A DNA stretch of 43,030 nucleotides, taken from contig JAYMSP010000720.1 in assembly GCA_036897095.1 (NCBI GenBank), positions 1-43,030 of the forward strand. Direction: 5' to 3'. Each line of letters opens with the position of its first letter. Position 1 is the first letter of the stretch. Below the pieces are notes generated by a model, which was given only the letters and a program-made list of their open reading frames with translations, ran no database searches and had not been told where the DNA came from. Shown in pieces: positions 11,262-22,200 of the stretch. This DNA comes from Plantago elongata. Taxonomy: Eukaryota > Streptophyta > Magnoliopsida > Lamiales > Plantaginaceae. Position numbers and translations under genes: made by a program.

Positions 11262-11745
11262 ATTACAATAAAAACTCCATATCGTTTCTATAGAGAATTT
11301 ATTCCTAAGTATAAGTTTGTACTTAAAATATATTTTTATATAATAAAATAATATTATAACTTGGATGTTGTATTTATTGAATAAAATTATTAAATAATAA
11401 CTTGACAAGCTACAAATATTTTTTTTGTCCAACAAGAAGGTTCATATATAGATGGACTATTACCCATGCATAAGCTTAAAATATAGGTTTACTACTCATA
11501 ACTTCAAATTACTATCACAAACAACTTTAAATAAGTATTTTACATCTTAAATTTCAAAATGAAATAAATATTATTGAATATTTTGTTATTTATTACTATA
11601 AAAAGGTATACTTAAAACGGGATTGGAAAAAATCATGAAATATAATAATATGAAGTTTATTTTTATTTATAATTGATCTTAAATTGGGACTGAAATTTTT
11701 TATGACTATAGAATATTTGTTATTTAGAGATTATCTCTATATGGA
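11262..11745 (-). mobile_element. AT-rich MITE, copy 2, inserted in the small-gene promoter
   Basis: This is the reverse complement of the block at 8585-9075. Its two ends form an imperfect inverted repeat with 'aaactccatat' on both sides, followed by 'ctatagag'-like sequence. Comparison with duplication unit 1 shows an occupied versus empty site: unit 1 runs straight through 9567-9590 where unit 2 has about 480 extra bases. The insertion is therefore younger than the duplication. It has no ORF, and its superfamily is not determined. Confidence 0.72.
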
Positions 11746-11852
11746 GTTTGGTATACCAGTTAAAAAATTCAATAATATGCAAGTTGGAAGAATTAATCAA
11801 ACGATTGAACAAGATGCTTAACTAAATCACGCGCGCTCTAGCAACACTAGAA

Positions 11853-12000
11853 AAGTAACAACACGTCTGCTAGTACTTGATTACGCTTCACTTCCTATTG
11901 ACATGGTCTCACTCACTCATTAAAGGAAGTAACAACACGTCTGCTAGTACTTGATTACGCTTCACTTCCTATTGACATGGTCTCACTCACTCATTAATGG
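11853..12000 (+). repeat. Perfect 74-bp tandem duplication in the promoter of small gene copy 2
   Basis: 'aagtaacaacacgtctgcta' occurs at 11853 and again 74 bases later at 11927. The two units read identically through 'cactcactcattaa'. Unit 1 of the segmental duplication has only one diverged equivalent ('aagtaatgacacgcttg...tcactcaatcattaa'). Identity of the two copies points to a recent event. It lies about 260-400 bases upstream of the TATA box at 12261. Confidence 0.9.
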
Positions 12001-12260
12001 ACGGATTGGAATAGCATCTAAATGATACTCGAAAATTTTATATTTATTATGACATTTAAATGTTGAAGATTGAAATGACTCTACAGTAGTAACATTTTTT
12101 TTACCTATATAACAAACATATAATACCCTATCCAATTACAATTCTATACCAAACACAATTTTAACAATGCCACTATAATTTCGATCACTATCAGGCATTT
12201 AAATTGGAGCATTTAAATCGCATGACAATCAGTCCCTAAGTCTAATCCATTTGCTTCACT

Positions 12261-12270
12261 TATATATAAG
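12261..12270 (+). promoter_or_regulatory. TATA box of small gene copy 2
   Basis: 'tatatataag' lies about 100 bases upstream of the ATG at 12370, matching the placement of the TATA box of copy 1. The leader downstream is conserved. Confidence 0.55.
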
Positions 12271-12369
12271 TATACTGTATTCAAGCACATTACACCTTAT
12301 TCCATCAGTACTATTATCAAAAAACACTCACAACAAAAGACATAAAAATAGTTTGAACAAGGAAGTATC

Positions 12370-12546
12370 ATGACGACTGCAGCTGAGACACTAGGCAGAG
12401 CCGACCACGGCAGTGTCATTCTCATTCGGGTGAAGAGGAGGACGGTGAAGGAAATGATGTTCCATTTGATTGCTAGTTTGATTTCGACATGCTACAGAAA
12501 TGTGCTATCAAAGATGATGAAGAACATAGTCTCTCCAGAGCCTTGA
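12370..12546 (+). CDS. Small unassigned basic protein, copy 2 (58 aa)
   Basis: This is the tandem paralogue of 9850-10035. The basic core 'VILIRVKRRTVKEMMF' is unchanged, and the frame is open from ATG to TGA. Near the 3' end one extra base relative to copy 1 ('ccagagcc' against 'ccaagcc') changes the C-terminus from SLEVI to EP and shortens the protein by three residues. Leader and TATA are conserved, but the upstream promoter has gained a MITE and a 74-base tandem duplication. I do not recognise a function. As with copy 1, amino-acid-changing differences outnumber silent ones, so protein-level selection is doubtful. Confidence 0.45.
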   Translation: MTTAAETLGRADHGSVILIRVKRRTVKEMMFHLIASLISTCYRNVLSKMMKNIVSPEP

Positions 12547-12945
12547 AGTTATTTATTCTTTCAATTGTTCAGATCTACCTGAAATTTAAATTGTTTATGT
12601 ACATATGTTATCTTGACTATGATACTTTTAGAAATTTTGTGTTCATATCGTTTATGCATATTGTATGTAATTTAGGAAAGCTTATATTTAAAATTTATTT
12701 GTTTATATTTTACAATACATCTAATCATGATAATTGAAACACGAGCCCTCTTTTTATAGTAAATCTAGTCGTTACCGTCCAATTATAAAACCTTGTATTT
12801 AGTTCTCGTCCAATTTTACGCACAATAACGAATTATGAATTTACACCCCTTTAACTTCTAGATGTGGTATTCGGGATCTTGTTCTCGCTCTATTAATGAA
12901 ATGCTATTGGTTGTAAGTGGGTCTTCACAATCAAACCTTGATATC

Positions 12946-13333
12946 ACATCATTAATTAATTTAAAATTAACATGCATTATTAAACGTGAATTAGTATAAA
13001 ATATTTAGTAATTATCAAACAAATTACTAATCGCTTGATTCACATAAATTTCTATTTATTAATATATAATTATTTAATATAATTATTTAAGAATTAAGTT
13101 ATTATTATTAAAATATAATTATGAAATTTATTAAGCCGAGCAAATGTACGGTTCCGGTCCCTAAAAATCCGGTTTCGTTCATTACTCTCCTTTTCTGGGC
13201 TGCTCTACTCTATCCGCCATTTTTGTCCGATTTTTCAGATTTCTAGCTCTGTGTAGATAGCTCACTACAACAAATTGGGATTAGGTTGTGATCTGCTCAA
13301 GGGAATCGGAACGAACCAAACAGAAGTAGAAGT
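12946..13333. other. AT-rich spacer and 5' region of the PARG gene
   Basis: 12946-13135 is extremely AT-rich and featureless. From about 13140 the base composition rises toward that of a plant 5' leader leading into the ATG at 13334. I see no clear TATA box. Confidence 0.45.
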
Positions 13334-15694
13334 ATGGAGCATTTGAATGGAAGAGAAGACGAGTTAATAGCGTCAATTCTGCCATTTTTGCCACTAATCC
13401 ATCGCTCTTCGACTCTATACTGGCCGCCTTCAGTACTGGAAGCTCTCAAATGCCTTTCCAAAGGTCCCAATCAGAGCAACGTTTCCACCGGCGAAGCCCT
13501 ATCCTTCGCCATCTCCGATCTCCGCAACTCTCTCGGCTTTTCCTCTCTCCGATCCTCCGCTTCCCTAGGTTTCTCTCTCTTCTTCGACGATGTAAGTTGC
13601 TTGCCCTAATTTCTCATCTCGTTGTTGCTAATTGCTAATTTTAGTCTTACTCTATGCTTTTGTGAACATATATATGCATCCTATGATTTTGATCTATTGT
13701 GTTGATGTTATCGTTGTTTATAGTACTAATTGGTATCCGGATTCTTTCGTGTGTGGTTTGTTTGTCGATTGGGGCGACGTTGACTTATGTTTTGATTGTT
13801 ACTGAATTTAGTTGATGAACCGGGATCAGGCTGAAGCATGGTTTCAACAAGTGGTTCCACGACTTGCATCCTTAATGCTCGACTTGCCAGCATTGTTGGA
13901 GACGCACTATCGGAATCCACTCCGTGTTGATGGAATGGAAAGTGCGCTTCGCTTGTTGGAATCGCAACAATATGGAATTGTTTTACTTAGTCAGGTGCGG
14001 ATAATTTTATTCAGTCTCCAAAATAGGGTGAATCTGAGTAGTAAGTTCTTTCTCCATAGAAATCCAATACGGTTGCATTGTTAGCGTGATTATAATTCGT
14101 TTTATTCTGAATGCAGGAACTCATTGCTGCTCTTCTGACTTGTGCACTATTTTGCTTGTTTCCATCCATTGAGAGAGGTGCCAAACATCTCCCAACAATC
14201 AACTTTGATAGTTTATTTGTGTATGTTTCAGCAAATATTTTGCATCTCTAATATAATTATACTCTGGATAATGTTCCTTTATATCATTGATTTTTTTTAA
14301 ATTCCAGTTCGTTTTGAGTTGTAAGTTTGGCATCTGAAGCCGAAGTCTTAACTGTTCAAGCTATCCCCTTGGGGTTTCCAGTGATTTTTCTCATTCCATT
14401 CACCATGCTTTCAGAATGTTGTTATTTCATGTGCTCTTCAAGCCTCAAGGTAGTGGAGGTGCTTGATGCCAACTTTATTATCTTTTCAGGTGCCTATACG
14501 AGTGTTATGATCTGAAACAGGAAAACAAAATAAACTGCGTTGTTCACTATTTTGAAAGGGTATCCTCTTGTATGCCTGTTGGGAACGTCTCCTTTAAAAG
14601 AAAAGTCCTTCCTGTGAAGAATGCCCGTCATAGTTTTGTCTATCCTGAGGTCGCATTCTGGGCCCAGTCTACTAAATCTCTCTGCAGATTGGAGGTAATT
14701 GTTTGAGCAGGAACCTGTTATGAATTAATGAAGATTGCTTGTGTCATGGTCTGTCCTATATTTGTAAAAAATCTTACTTGTGGCCGTGCTATATATTTCT
14801 AACATGTAATATGTGTATCGTCTGAACAACTTGAAGATTCTCGTTTGGTCTACAGTTAGCCAGCTCTATTTTCAATTTGTTAATATTTTGTAATTTATTT
14901 ATCTTTCCTTTGACTGGTTGCTTTGCTAGGTTCGTGCTTGTGGTTTGATTGAAGATCAGTCTGTTGAAGCTCTTGAGGTGGATTTTGCGAATAAATACCT
15001 CGGAGGTGGTGCCCTGAGCAGGGGCTGTGTGCAGGAGGAGATACGTTTCATGATCAATCCGGAATTGATTGTGGGCATGCTTTTCTTGGCTTCAATGGCA
15101 GATAATGAGTCCATTGAGATTGTTGGTGCAGAAAGATTCTCAAATTACAGTGGCTATGCTTCTTCATTTCGTTTTACTGGGGACCATGAGGATAAAAGAG
15201 GTGTCGATTCATTTGGAAGGCGCAGGACAAGGATAATAGCCATTGATGCACTCTGTAGCCCTGGAAAGAAGCAATACAGCATCGAATTCCTCCTCCGCGA
15301 GGCCAACAAAGCATTTTGTGGCTTCTTAGATCAACAAGTCAGCAGTGAAAGTGAAATTGGTATTGCAACAGGGAATTGGGGCTGTGGTGCTTTTGGTGGA
15401 GATCCACAAGTTAAAGCTGTAATTCAGTGGCTAGCAGCTTCTCAAGCCACAAGACCTTTCATCTTATACTACACCTTTGGTTTGGAAGAGTTGCAAAAGC
15501 TTCAAGAGGTTGTGCAGTGGATAATTTTTCATAAATGGAGTGTTGGCGAGCTGTGGAATATGTTGGTTGAATACTCGATCCAGAGACTTAAAAGACGAAC
15601 ATCGATTGGCTTCTTCAACTGGCTTCTTCCCTCCTTATATGGCGACGACCCGATGCTGCTGGATAACACTGACATTCACCCCCAAAGAAGATAG
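13334..15694 (+). CDS. PARG1: Poly(ADP-ribose) glycohydrolase (PARG1 type), 5 exons, 504 aa
   Basis: PARG removes poly(ADP-ribose) chains from proteins by cutting the ribose-ribose bonds, opposing PARPs in DNA repair, stress and (Arabidopsis TEJ) clock regulation. Exons: 13334-13591, 13812-13994, 14117-14220, 14490-14694, 14930-15694; all join in frame. The N-terminal helical region (about 1-240) has 'HYFERVSSC'. The catalytic macrodomain-like part carries the PARG signature GGG (275-277) with QEE (285-287), here 'GGGALSRGCVQEEIRF', and the downstream block 'GNWGCGAFGGDPQVKAVIQW'. The start is chosen because MEHLNGREDELIASILPFLP fits the family N-terminus. Compared with Arabidopsis PARG1 (about 548 aa), the variable acidic segment between 'REANKAFCGFL' and 'IATGNWGCG' is much shorter. 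PARG1 is chosen over PARG2 on overall resemblance. Confidence 0.93.
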
Positions 15695-16232
15695 TAACCA
15701 TCTGTTTATTCTTAGTATCGTCTCTTCTAGATGATTTCTGGATATATAAAGTTGGCTGTACAGACTACAAACATATCGCACTCAATCTACGACTCACTTT
15801 TTATATGGAAACCTTTTACATACTTGGGATTAATCAGTTATTTCATTAAGTTATATTCGGATGAAGAGAACATAATCTTAATCGGTCCATCGTTCCAATT
15901 CTGAATAGTCTTCTGTTAAGTTCATTTATAACACGATACCTAAACCACGTGGCACCAACATTGACATAATAGATTTTTCGATCCAAATTTTATTCCAACC
16001 TAGCAAATCCACAAATGACATATGACCTGTGAAAAATCAAATCAAAACAATTTTCCACTTTCCTGGAATTATATATATCAAAATCCAACCAACAAACAAG
16101 ATTTCTTCTTCTTCCTTCTTTTCCTTTTCTTCTTTCTATCAGACAAAACCTCAACAATCCAACAATCTATTGGATCTGATCACCATCATCGTCGTCAATT
16201 CCACATTTCCCTATAAATTCCGCGCCGTAATC
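15695..16232. promoter_or_regulatory. Intergenic region between PARG and PLD zeta, with pyrimidine-rich leader
   Basis: This 540-base gap holds the 3' end of the PARG gene and the promoter and leader of the PLD zeta gene, which are in the same direction. A strong TTC/TTCC pyrimidine tract lies at about 16101-16138, typical of plant 5' untranslated leaders. I saw no repeat or RNA gene. Confidence 0.5.
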
Positions 16233-19200
16233 ATGGCGTCGACGGAGCAATTGATGAGCGGTGCCGGCCCCAAGTACGTGCAGATGCAGTCGGAAGCAGC
16301 ACCATCGCCCTCCTCCTACTTCTCGTTCAACAATCAGACGAGCGAGTTGATCTTCGATGAGTTGCCCAAAGCCTCCATCGTTGACGTCTCTCGCCCTGAC
16401 GCCGGTGATATTAGCCCCATGCTGCTTTCGTATACGATTGAATTCCAATACAAGCAGGTAATTGTTTTGTATTCTGAATTTCTGATCGTGCTGTTTTTGT
16501 TCCGTATGTAGGTATTTTAGCTGCATACGATTGAGTACTCGAAGAGTTGTTGAATTCTAGTATGTCTGTGTTCTGAATTCCGATCAAATGATGTTAGCAG
16601 TTTAGAAAGGTCATGTATTCAAATACTCAATTGAGTTGTCAGGTTGATGGAGTAGAATTCATTAGGTGTTCCAGTTGTGAATTTAGGATTAGCACTTTGT
16701 TTGTTCTGTACGCCAGCTTATTTTAAATGCTGATAAATGCAAGTGAAGAAGATAAACAGTGCCTTCTTCCTTCAGTTTTCTGCTAGCCTTTTGGTGTCAT
16801 GCTTGTGTAAAACAGTTTTCGTTGTTGTCATACTCTCATTATAATTAATGATATTGGATAATACTAAGTTGGCAATGGCAACTTATTCAACTGTTAAGAG
16901 TATTGTCTTATTTAGCATCATGTGCATTTTTCTTTTTTGACTAATCGAATTGTAAGATTTCAACTATTATCTGATATGCTGTTGGTATGCCCTTTTAAAG
17001 TTCAAGTGGCAGTTATTGAAGAGAGCTCCTCAAGTTTTCTATTTACACTTTGCTCTGAAGCGGCGGAAGTTTATTGAGGAGATGCATGAGAAGCAAGAGC
17101 AGGTAGATTTTTCTTTCCTTCTTTCCTTCACTGTATTTGATATCTTAGTGCTTTCGTAGATGTATAGTAGGTGTGGCTGACGGTTGTTGCTGCAATTACA
17201 TTTTTCTCTTTCACTTTTACAAGTTACGAGGGCCCAGTATTAATTGTCGTGTGTTTCTTATATATTCTATTGGTTTATCTTCCATTAATGTGCTCGTAAC
17301 TCCGTCTTTTCAAAGGTTCTAGAATGGCTTCAAAATCTAGGAATCGGGGAGCATACAACTGCAATGCAAGATGATGAAGAAGCAGATGAAGATGCTCTCC
17401 CTTTACACGCTGATGAAAGTGCTAGAGTCAGGTGCTTGTTAATCAATCTTGATAAAGGAGATTTATAAAATGAAAGAAGTGTAGTATATTGTTTCCTGTT
17501 GTATTTTTTTCTTTATATACATAATTATATATATATCTTACAGGTAGTTTTTTGTTCAGAGATGTCCCGTCTAGTGCTGCTCTCCCAATTATCCGGCCGG
17601 CGCTTGGAAGACAGCATTCGATGTCAGACAGAGCAAAAGGAGCAATGCAGGGATACCTTAATCACTTTCTCAGCAATATGTATATTGTGAACTCCGTAGA
17701 GGTGAGGAATTCAGCTATTTGATTCCAAGTTTGTTTTTTATTTCATACTCTCTCCGTTCAAGAATATGCTTCCCATTCGCATTTTGTTCACAAACCAAGA
17801 CTTCGGTATTATTACTTATTAGAATGGCGATGGGCTAAAAAATGAATGAATAAATAAAATAATTGATAATGAGTATTATTTGGGTGCAATACATATTATT
17901 TATGTTCCACAATGTGTCTTACTGATTACTCATTAGCGATGCATACTAATTTTATTATGAATTAGTGTCCAATCGCATGACGTGACTACATTAACCCACT
18001 AAACAATTTTATTCATTCTTTATTTGTGTTAATTCATATTCCTTAAAACACACCCAAAAATAAGTTATGTCTATTCAATAGCCGGGGTGGAGGGAGTATT
18101 AAGAAGTTGGTGCTTGTGTTGGTACTCTTCATACTTAATTAATTGCTAAGCAGCTCTACATGTTGCTTGTTACTTCTAGATGTAATTTGATGCTTGTTTA
18201 GTACTTAGAATGTTTAATGATTGGATAGGGAATGATGGTGCTTGCATTCTTCTGGCGTGGTGTGTTGCTTGTGTTTTTAATGTTTATTTTTATTTACATG
18301 AACTAGTGGAATTGAATATATACTACTCCCTCGTTCCAGAACAAATGTTCATTGCTTTTGGGCACGGAGTTTAATGTGTAGTGTAAAATGTTTTTTTTTT
18401 GGGGGGGGGGGGGGGGGCTGGGGAAATGCACATGGGTTGTAAATAGGTTGAATATGTTGCCAAAAATAGAAACAAGAGATTTGTAGTGGGACAAATATAA
18501 ATGGAATATATGACATTTATTCTGGGACGGAGGGAGTATGTTAATAAAGGTAGGAGTAAATCAAGAAGAAGTATATGGTATTAACTTTACTATAATTAAC
18601 TAGATCATTAATTGGAATAAAGATTTCATGTATCACTAAGCTGCAATAAGTCTATAAAAGTAGAGCATTTAATCATATTATATTATTGCATTGACTTGGC
18701 GATTAGTTGTTTATACTCCCTTCATCCCTAATTCAAGTTCCCGCCGGACCGGACACGGGTTTTAACGCAATGTAATAAATTAATGTGGGTTTATTAAAAG
18801 TAATAGTAGAAATAAAGTGGGGAAAGCTCATGTGGGCCAATTTAGATTATTATAATGGGTTGTGGGGTTCAAATATTTCCAAATATAGAAACAGGAACTT
18901 GAATCAGGGACGGTCCAAAAAGGAATACGGGAACTTGAATTAGGGACGGAGGGAGTATATGATATTTTCTGAACATGGCAGGGTCAAATTACTATTTTGA
19001 TTATTTATAGAATGTGTAGGCGTAGGTGGATACCTCAAGTGCCTCCTTAACATGCTTAATTCGTGTGTTAAATGGTGTGTTAGTAAGCATATGTTTCTGA
19101 AGCATCTAAGTTACTGAGCTCTGATGGAAATGACTCTAGCTTATGTGTCTCCACCTAGGTGTAGGTCCAAGTGTCTTTTGTTCAGCAGGAGGATAGAGTG

Positions 19201-22200
19201 TGTCTGTCTGGTGCTTGCCTTTGTTGTATCTTTTCTAGTGCAACCTGCAAGTTTTTCACACAACACCGCCGTCATTAAATATAATTATTGCATCGCAGTG
19301 TGTTTGTGGGCGCAACTTGCAAATTAGTAATAGCAGTATAGAACCACCACCCTGATAAAGAATAGTTGGTATATAGTGGAAACTTTATACTAGCTTGCTA
19401 ATAATGTGGCATCTTTCGCAGAATTTTGTTACTTAATGTAATGATTGTAGTTTTAATTATATCATCTTATTGCCTCGGCCTGCTGTTTAATTTTTTGTCA
19501 CTACTAAGGTTAGTTCAATTATATTAATGTATATCTCCAATTAATTTCCTGTTCTTGGAATGTGATGGTTGATCTTTTCTATCACTTAACTTGGCACAGA
19601 ACTTCATCCCACATTATGCAGGTATGCAAGTTCCTGGAAGTTTCAAAGTTATCATTCTGTCCTGAGTATGGTCCTAAGCTAAAGGAAGATTATGTCATGG
19701 TGAAACATTTGCCTAAAATACCGGGAAACGATGATGACAGAAAATGTTGTTGCCAGTGGTCCAGTTGTTGCAGAGATAATTGGCAAAAGGTTTTTTTTGC
19801 ACCTGTTGCTGGACTTAAGTCTAATGACTTGCTTTATTTGTTTGCCATTTAATTCTGACTTCATGATTTTTCTTGCAAGTATCTTTCGTTGGTGGCTTTA
19901 GAATCTTCCTCATATATGTATAGCTTACAATCTACCTCAAATTTTTTTACACTGCTATACTTGGCCAACTAATTTGCAGCTTCTACTGATATTTATAATA
20001 AGTCAACCTCCTAAATTATTTACAGCTGCGAGTCTCCACCAACTAATGAATTTCTATATTTTTCTTAACAAAAAAAAGTTGCTGTCGTTACAAAAAGATC
20101 GATTGATTACTATAAGAAGTTACTTTACAAAATATAGTGTTTGTACGCACACTCTCACACAAACGCATGCAAATACATAAATAGATACATGGATGAATAT
20201 ATATGTGTACACATATAGATTTGTTCAAGTGTACTTTGGTTACATGTGCGCTCACATGTATCTGCATGCCTTCCTACTTTCATCTTTCACCATGAGGCTG
20301 TGTCGGGTTTCAGTTTAAACCATCTTCACCATTTTATATTTTTATGAACATTGTTGTGTATAAATATCTAATAGAAGTTTAAATATTTCTACAGGTTTGG
20401 GCTGTCCTTAAACCTGGATTCTTGGCTTTTCTTAGGGATCCCTTTGACCCAGCACCTTTAGACATTGTTGTCTTTGATGTTCTACCAGCTTCAGATGGTA
20501 ACGGAGATGGTCGAGTGTCCTTGGCTAAAGAAGTTAATGATCACAATCCTCTACGCCATTATTTCAGGGTAAGTTAGGTCGAGTAGTTCAGTTTTCTATG
20601 GTGCACCACTTGTTGCCAAATATATATCAATATTTTTTCTCCCAAGCTGAAAAACGAAAAAACTATTCTGGAACTCTATGTAGGTGACATGTGGCACCCG
20701 GAGCATAAAACTTAGAACTAAAAGCAATTCCAAAGCTAAAGATTGGGTTGCTGCCATTAATGATGCGGGTCTTCGACCACCGGAAGGCTGGTGCCATCCC
20801 CATCGATTTGGATCTTATGCTCCCCCGAGGGGTTTGACTGAAGATGGTAGCCAGGCTCAGTGGTTTGTTGATGGCAGTGCTGCATTTGATGCTATTGCTT
20901 CTGCTATTGAAGAAGCGAAATCAGAGGTCTATTTCACTAGTAATTCTAGCTAATGATTGAACAATTGATGCTTTGCTAGCTATTTACAAAACTGTAATGC
21001 AGATTTTCATATGTGGGTGGTGGTTGTGTCCAGAACTATACTTGCGGCGTCCATTTCATACTCATGCGTCCGCACGACTTGATTCTTTGTTGGAGTCCAA
21101 GGCCAAACAGGGTGTTCAGGTAATCAAGTTGATGCGCATAATGTATTAATTCTTTTGAGTGACCTTTGTTGTCATGCTTGATGGAAGCTACCTTGCTATG
21201 GAGTGACTACTTTATACACGTATACACTATACTGTATTTTATCAATTATATACCGGGGAAAACAGTAAATATAAGAGAAGAGTCAGTGGAAGGAAACTAC
21301 ATGTATTGTTTTATATAGCGGCACACATGTTTTATAACTTACTTTATGAAGATGGACTTATGTTTGCTGAGAACTAGTGGTCTTTCAACGTATGCGTTTT
21401 TGGCATAGGGGTGATTAATTATTGGCAGAGGTTATTTTGAGTTGGAATGAATATAGTAGCAGAACTTTTTATTATCTTTTCTTTTGGAGAGTTTAGTAGC
21501 AGAGCATAAGGATCTAGGTGAGAAACAGTAGGAGAGCTGAATACTCTACCCATCCCATTTCACACTTCATGACTGTATGCAGTCAGCGATAACTTTTAAG
21601 TTCTAACTGTAACCTCTGCAAATGTGGTACTTCGATTCTAAACATGCTGGGTAGATAATCCCTATATTACCTTTTTAATTTCATAAACATGAACATATGA
21701 CCCCTTCGATACTTGTGTACATGCATAACTTACTGTGACTATTCTGGAGTATTTGAGTTCAGACTCTTTTCTTTTGCGTAAAAGAATGAGCTTTCCAGTT
21801 GTTGAATTAAGTTGAAGATATGAGATTTGGTTTTCTGTTGATGTTTGGTTTCTGTATTCAGAAGTCATTGCTTTAGTCTTATGCTTTCTTTTTTGTGATT
21901 TTTGTCTAGCTTTTGCTACACATTGGATTTAATTTATCTGCTTCTCTCTAGGTATATATTCTTCTTTACAAAGAGGTGGCTATAGCTCTGAAAATTAATA
22001 GTGTCTATAGCAAAAAGAAGCTTCTAGGCATTCACGAGAACATCAGAGTACTTCGGTATCCTGACCATTTTTCAAGTGGCGTCTATCTATGGTATTCTTC
22101 TCCTATTTAAACATCTCTTTTTTTTTTTTTTTGGTTGAAGAAATTCTCATCTTCATGGACACTGATTTTAGTATCTACTACATAGGTCCCACCATGAAAA

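Larger units (their letters stand above)
11235..12945 (+). repeat. Segmental duplication, unit 2 (contains small gene copy 2)
   Basis: Unit 2 begins with 'tttgaccatggaaagaaggg', the counterpart of 'gttgaccccggaaagaagag' at 9538. It is then interrupted by a MITE and resumes at about 11746 with the promoter, leader, ORF and 3' region of the small gene. A perfect 74-base tandem duplication is found in its promoter. It ends at about 12945, where similarity with unit 1 fades. Confidence 0.75.

Noticed and set aside
14327-14515. A 62-residue hydrophobic open frame within the PARG gene
   Set aside because: It lies mostly in intron 3 and crosses into exon 4 in the wrong frame; the PARG frame continues as CLYECYDLKQEN from 14490.
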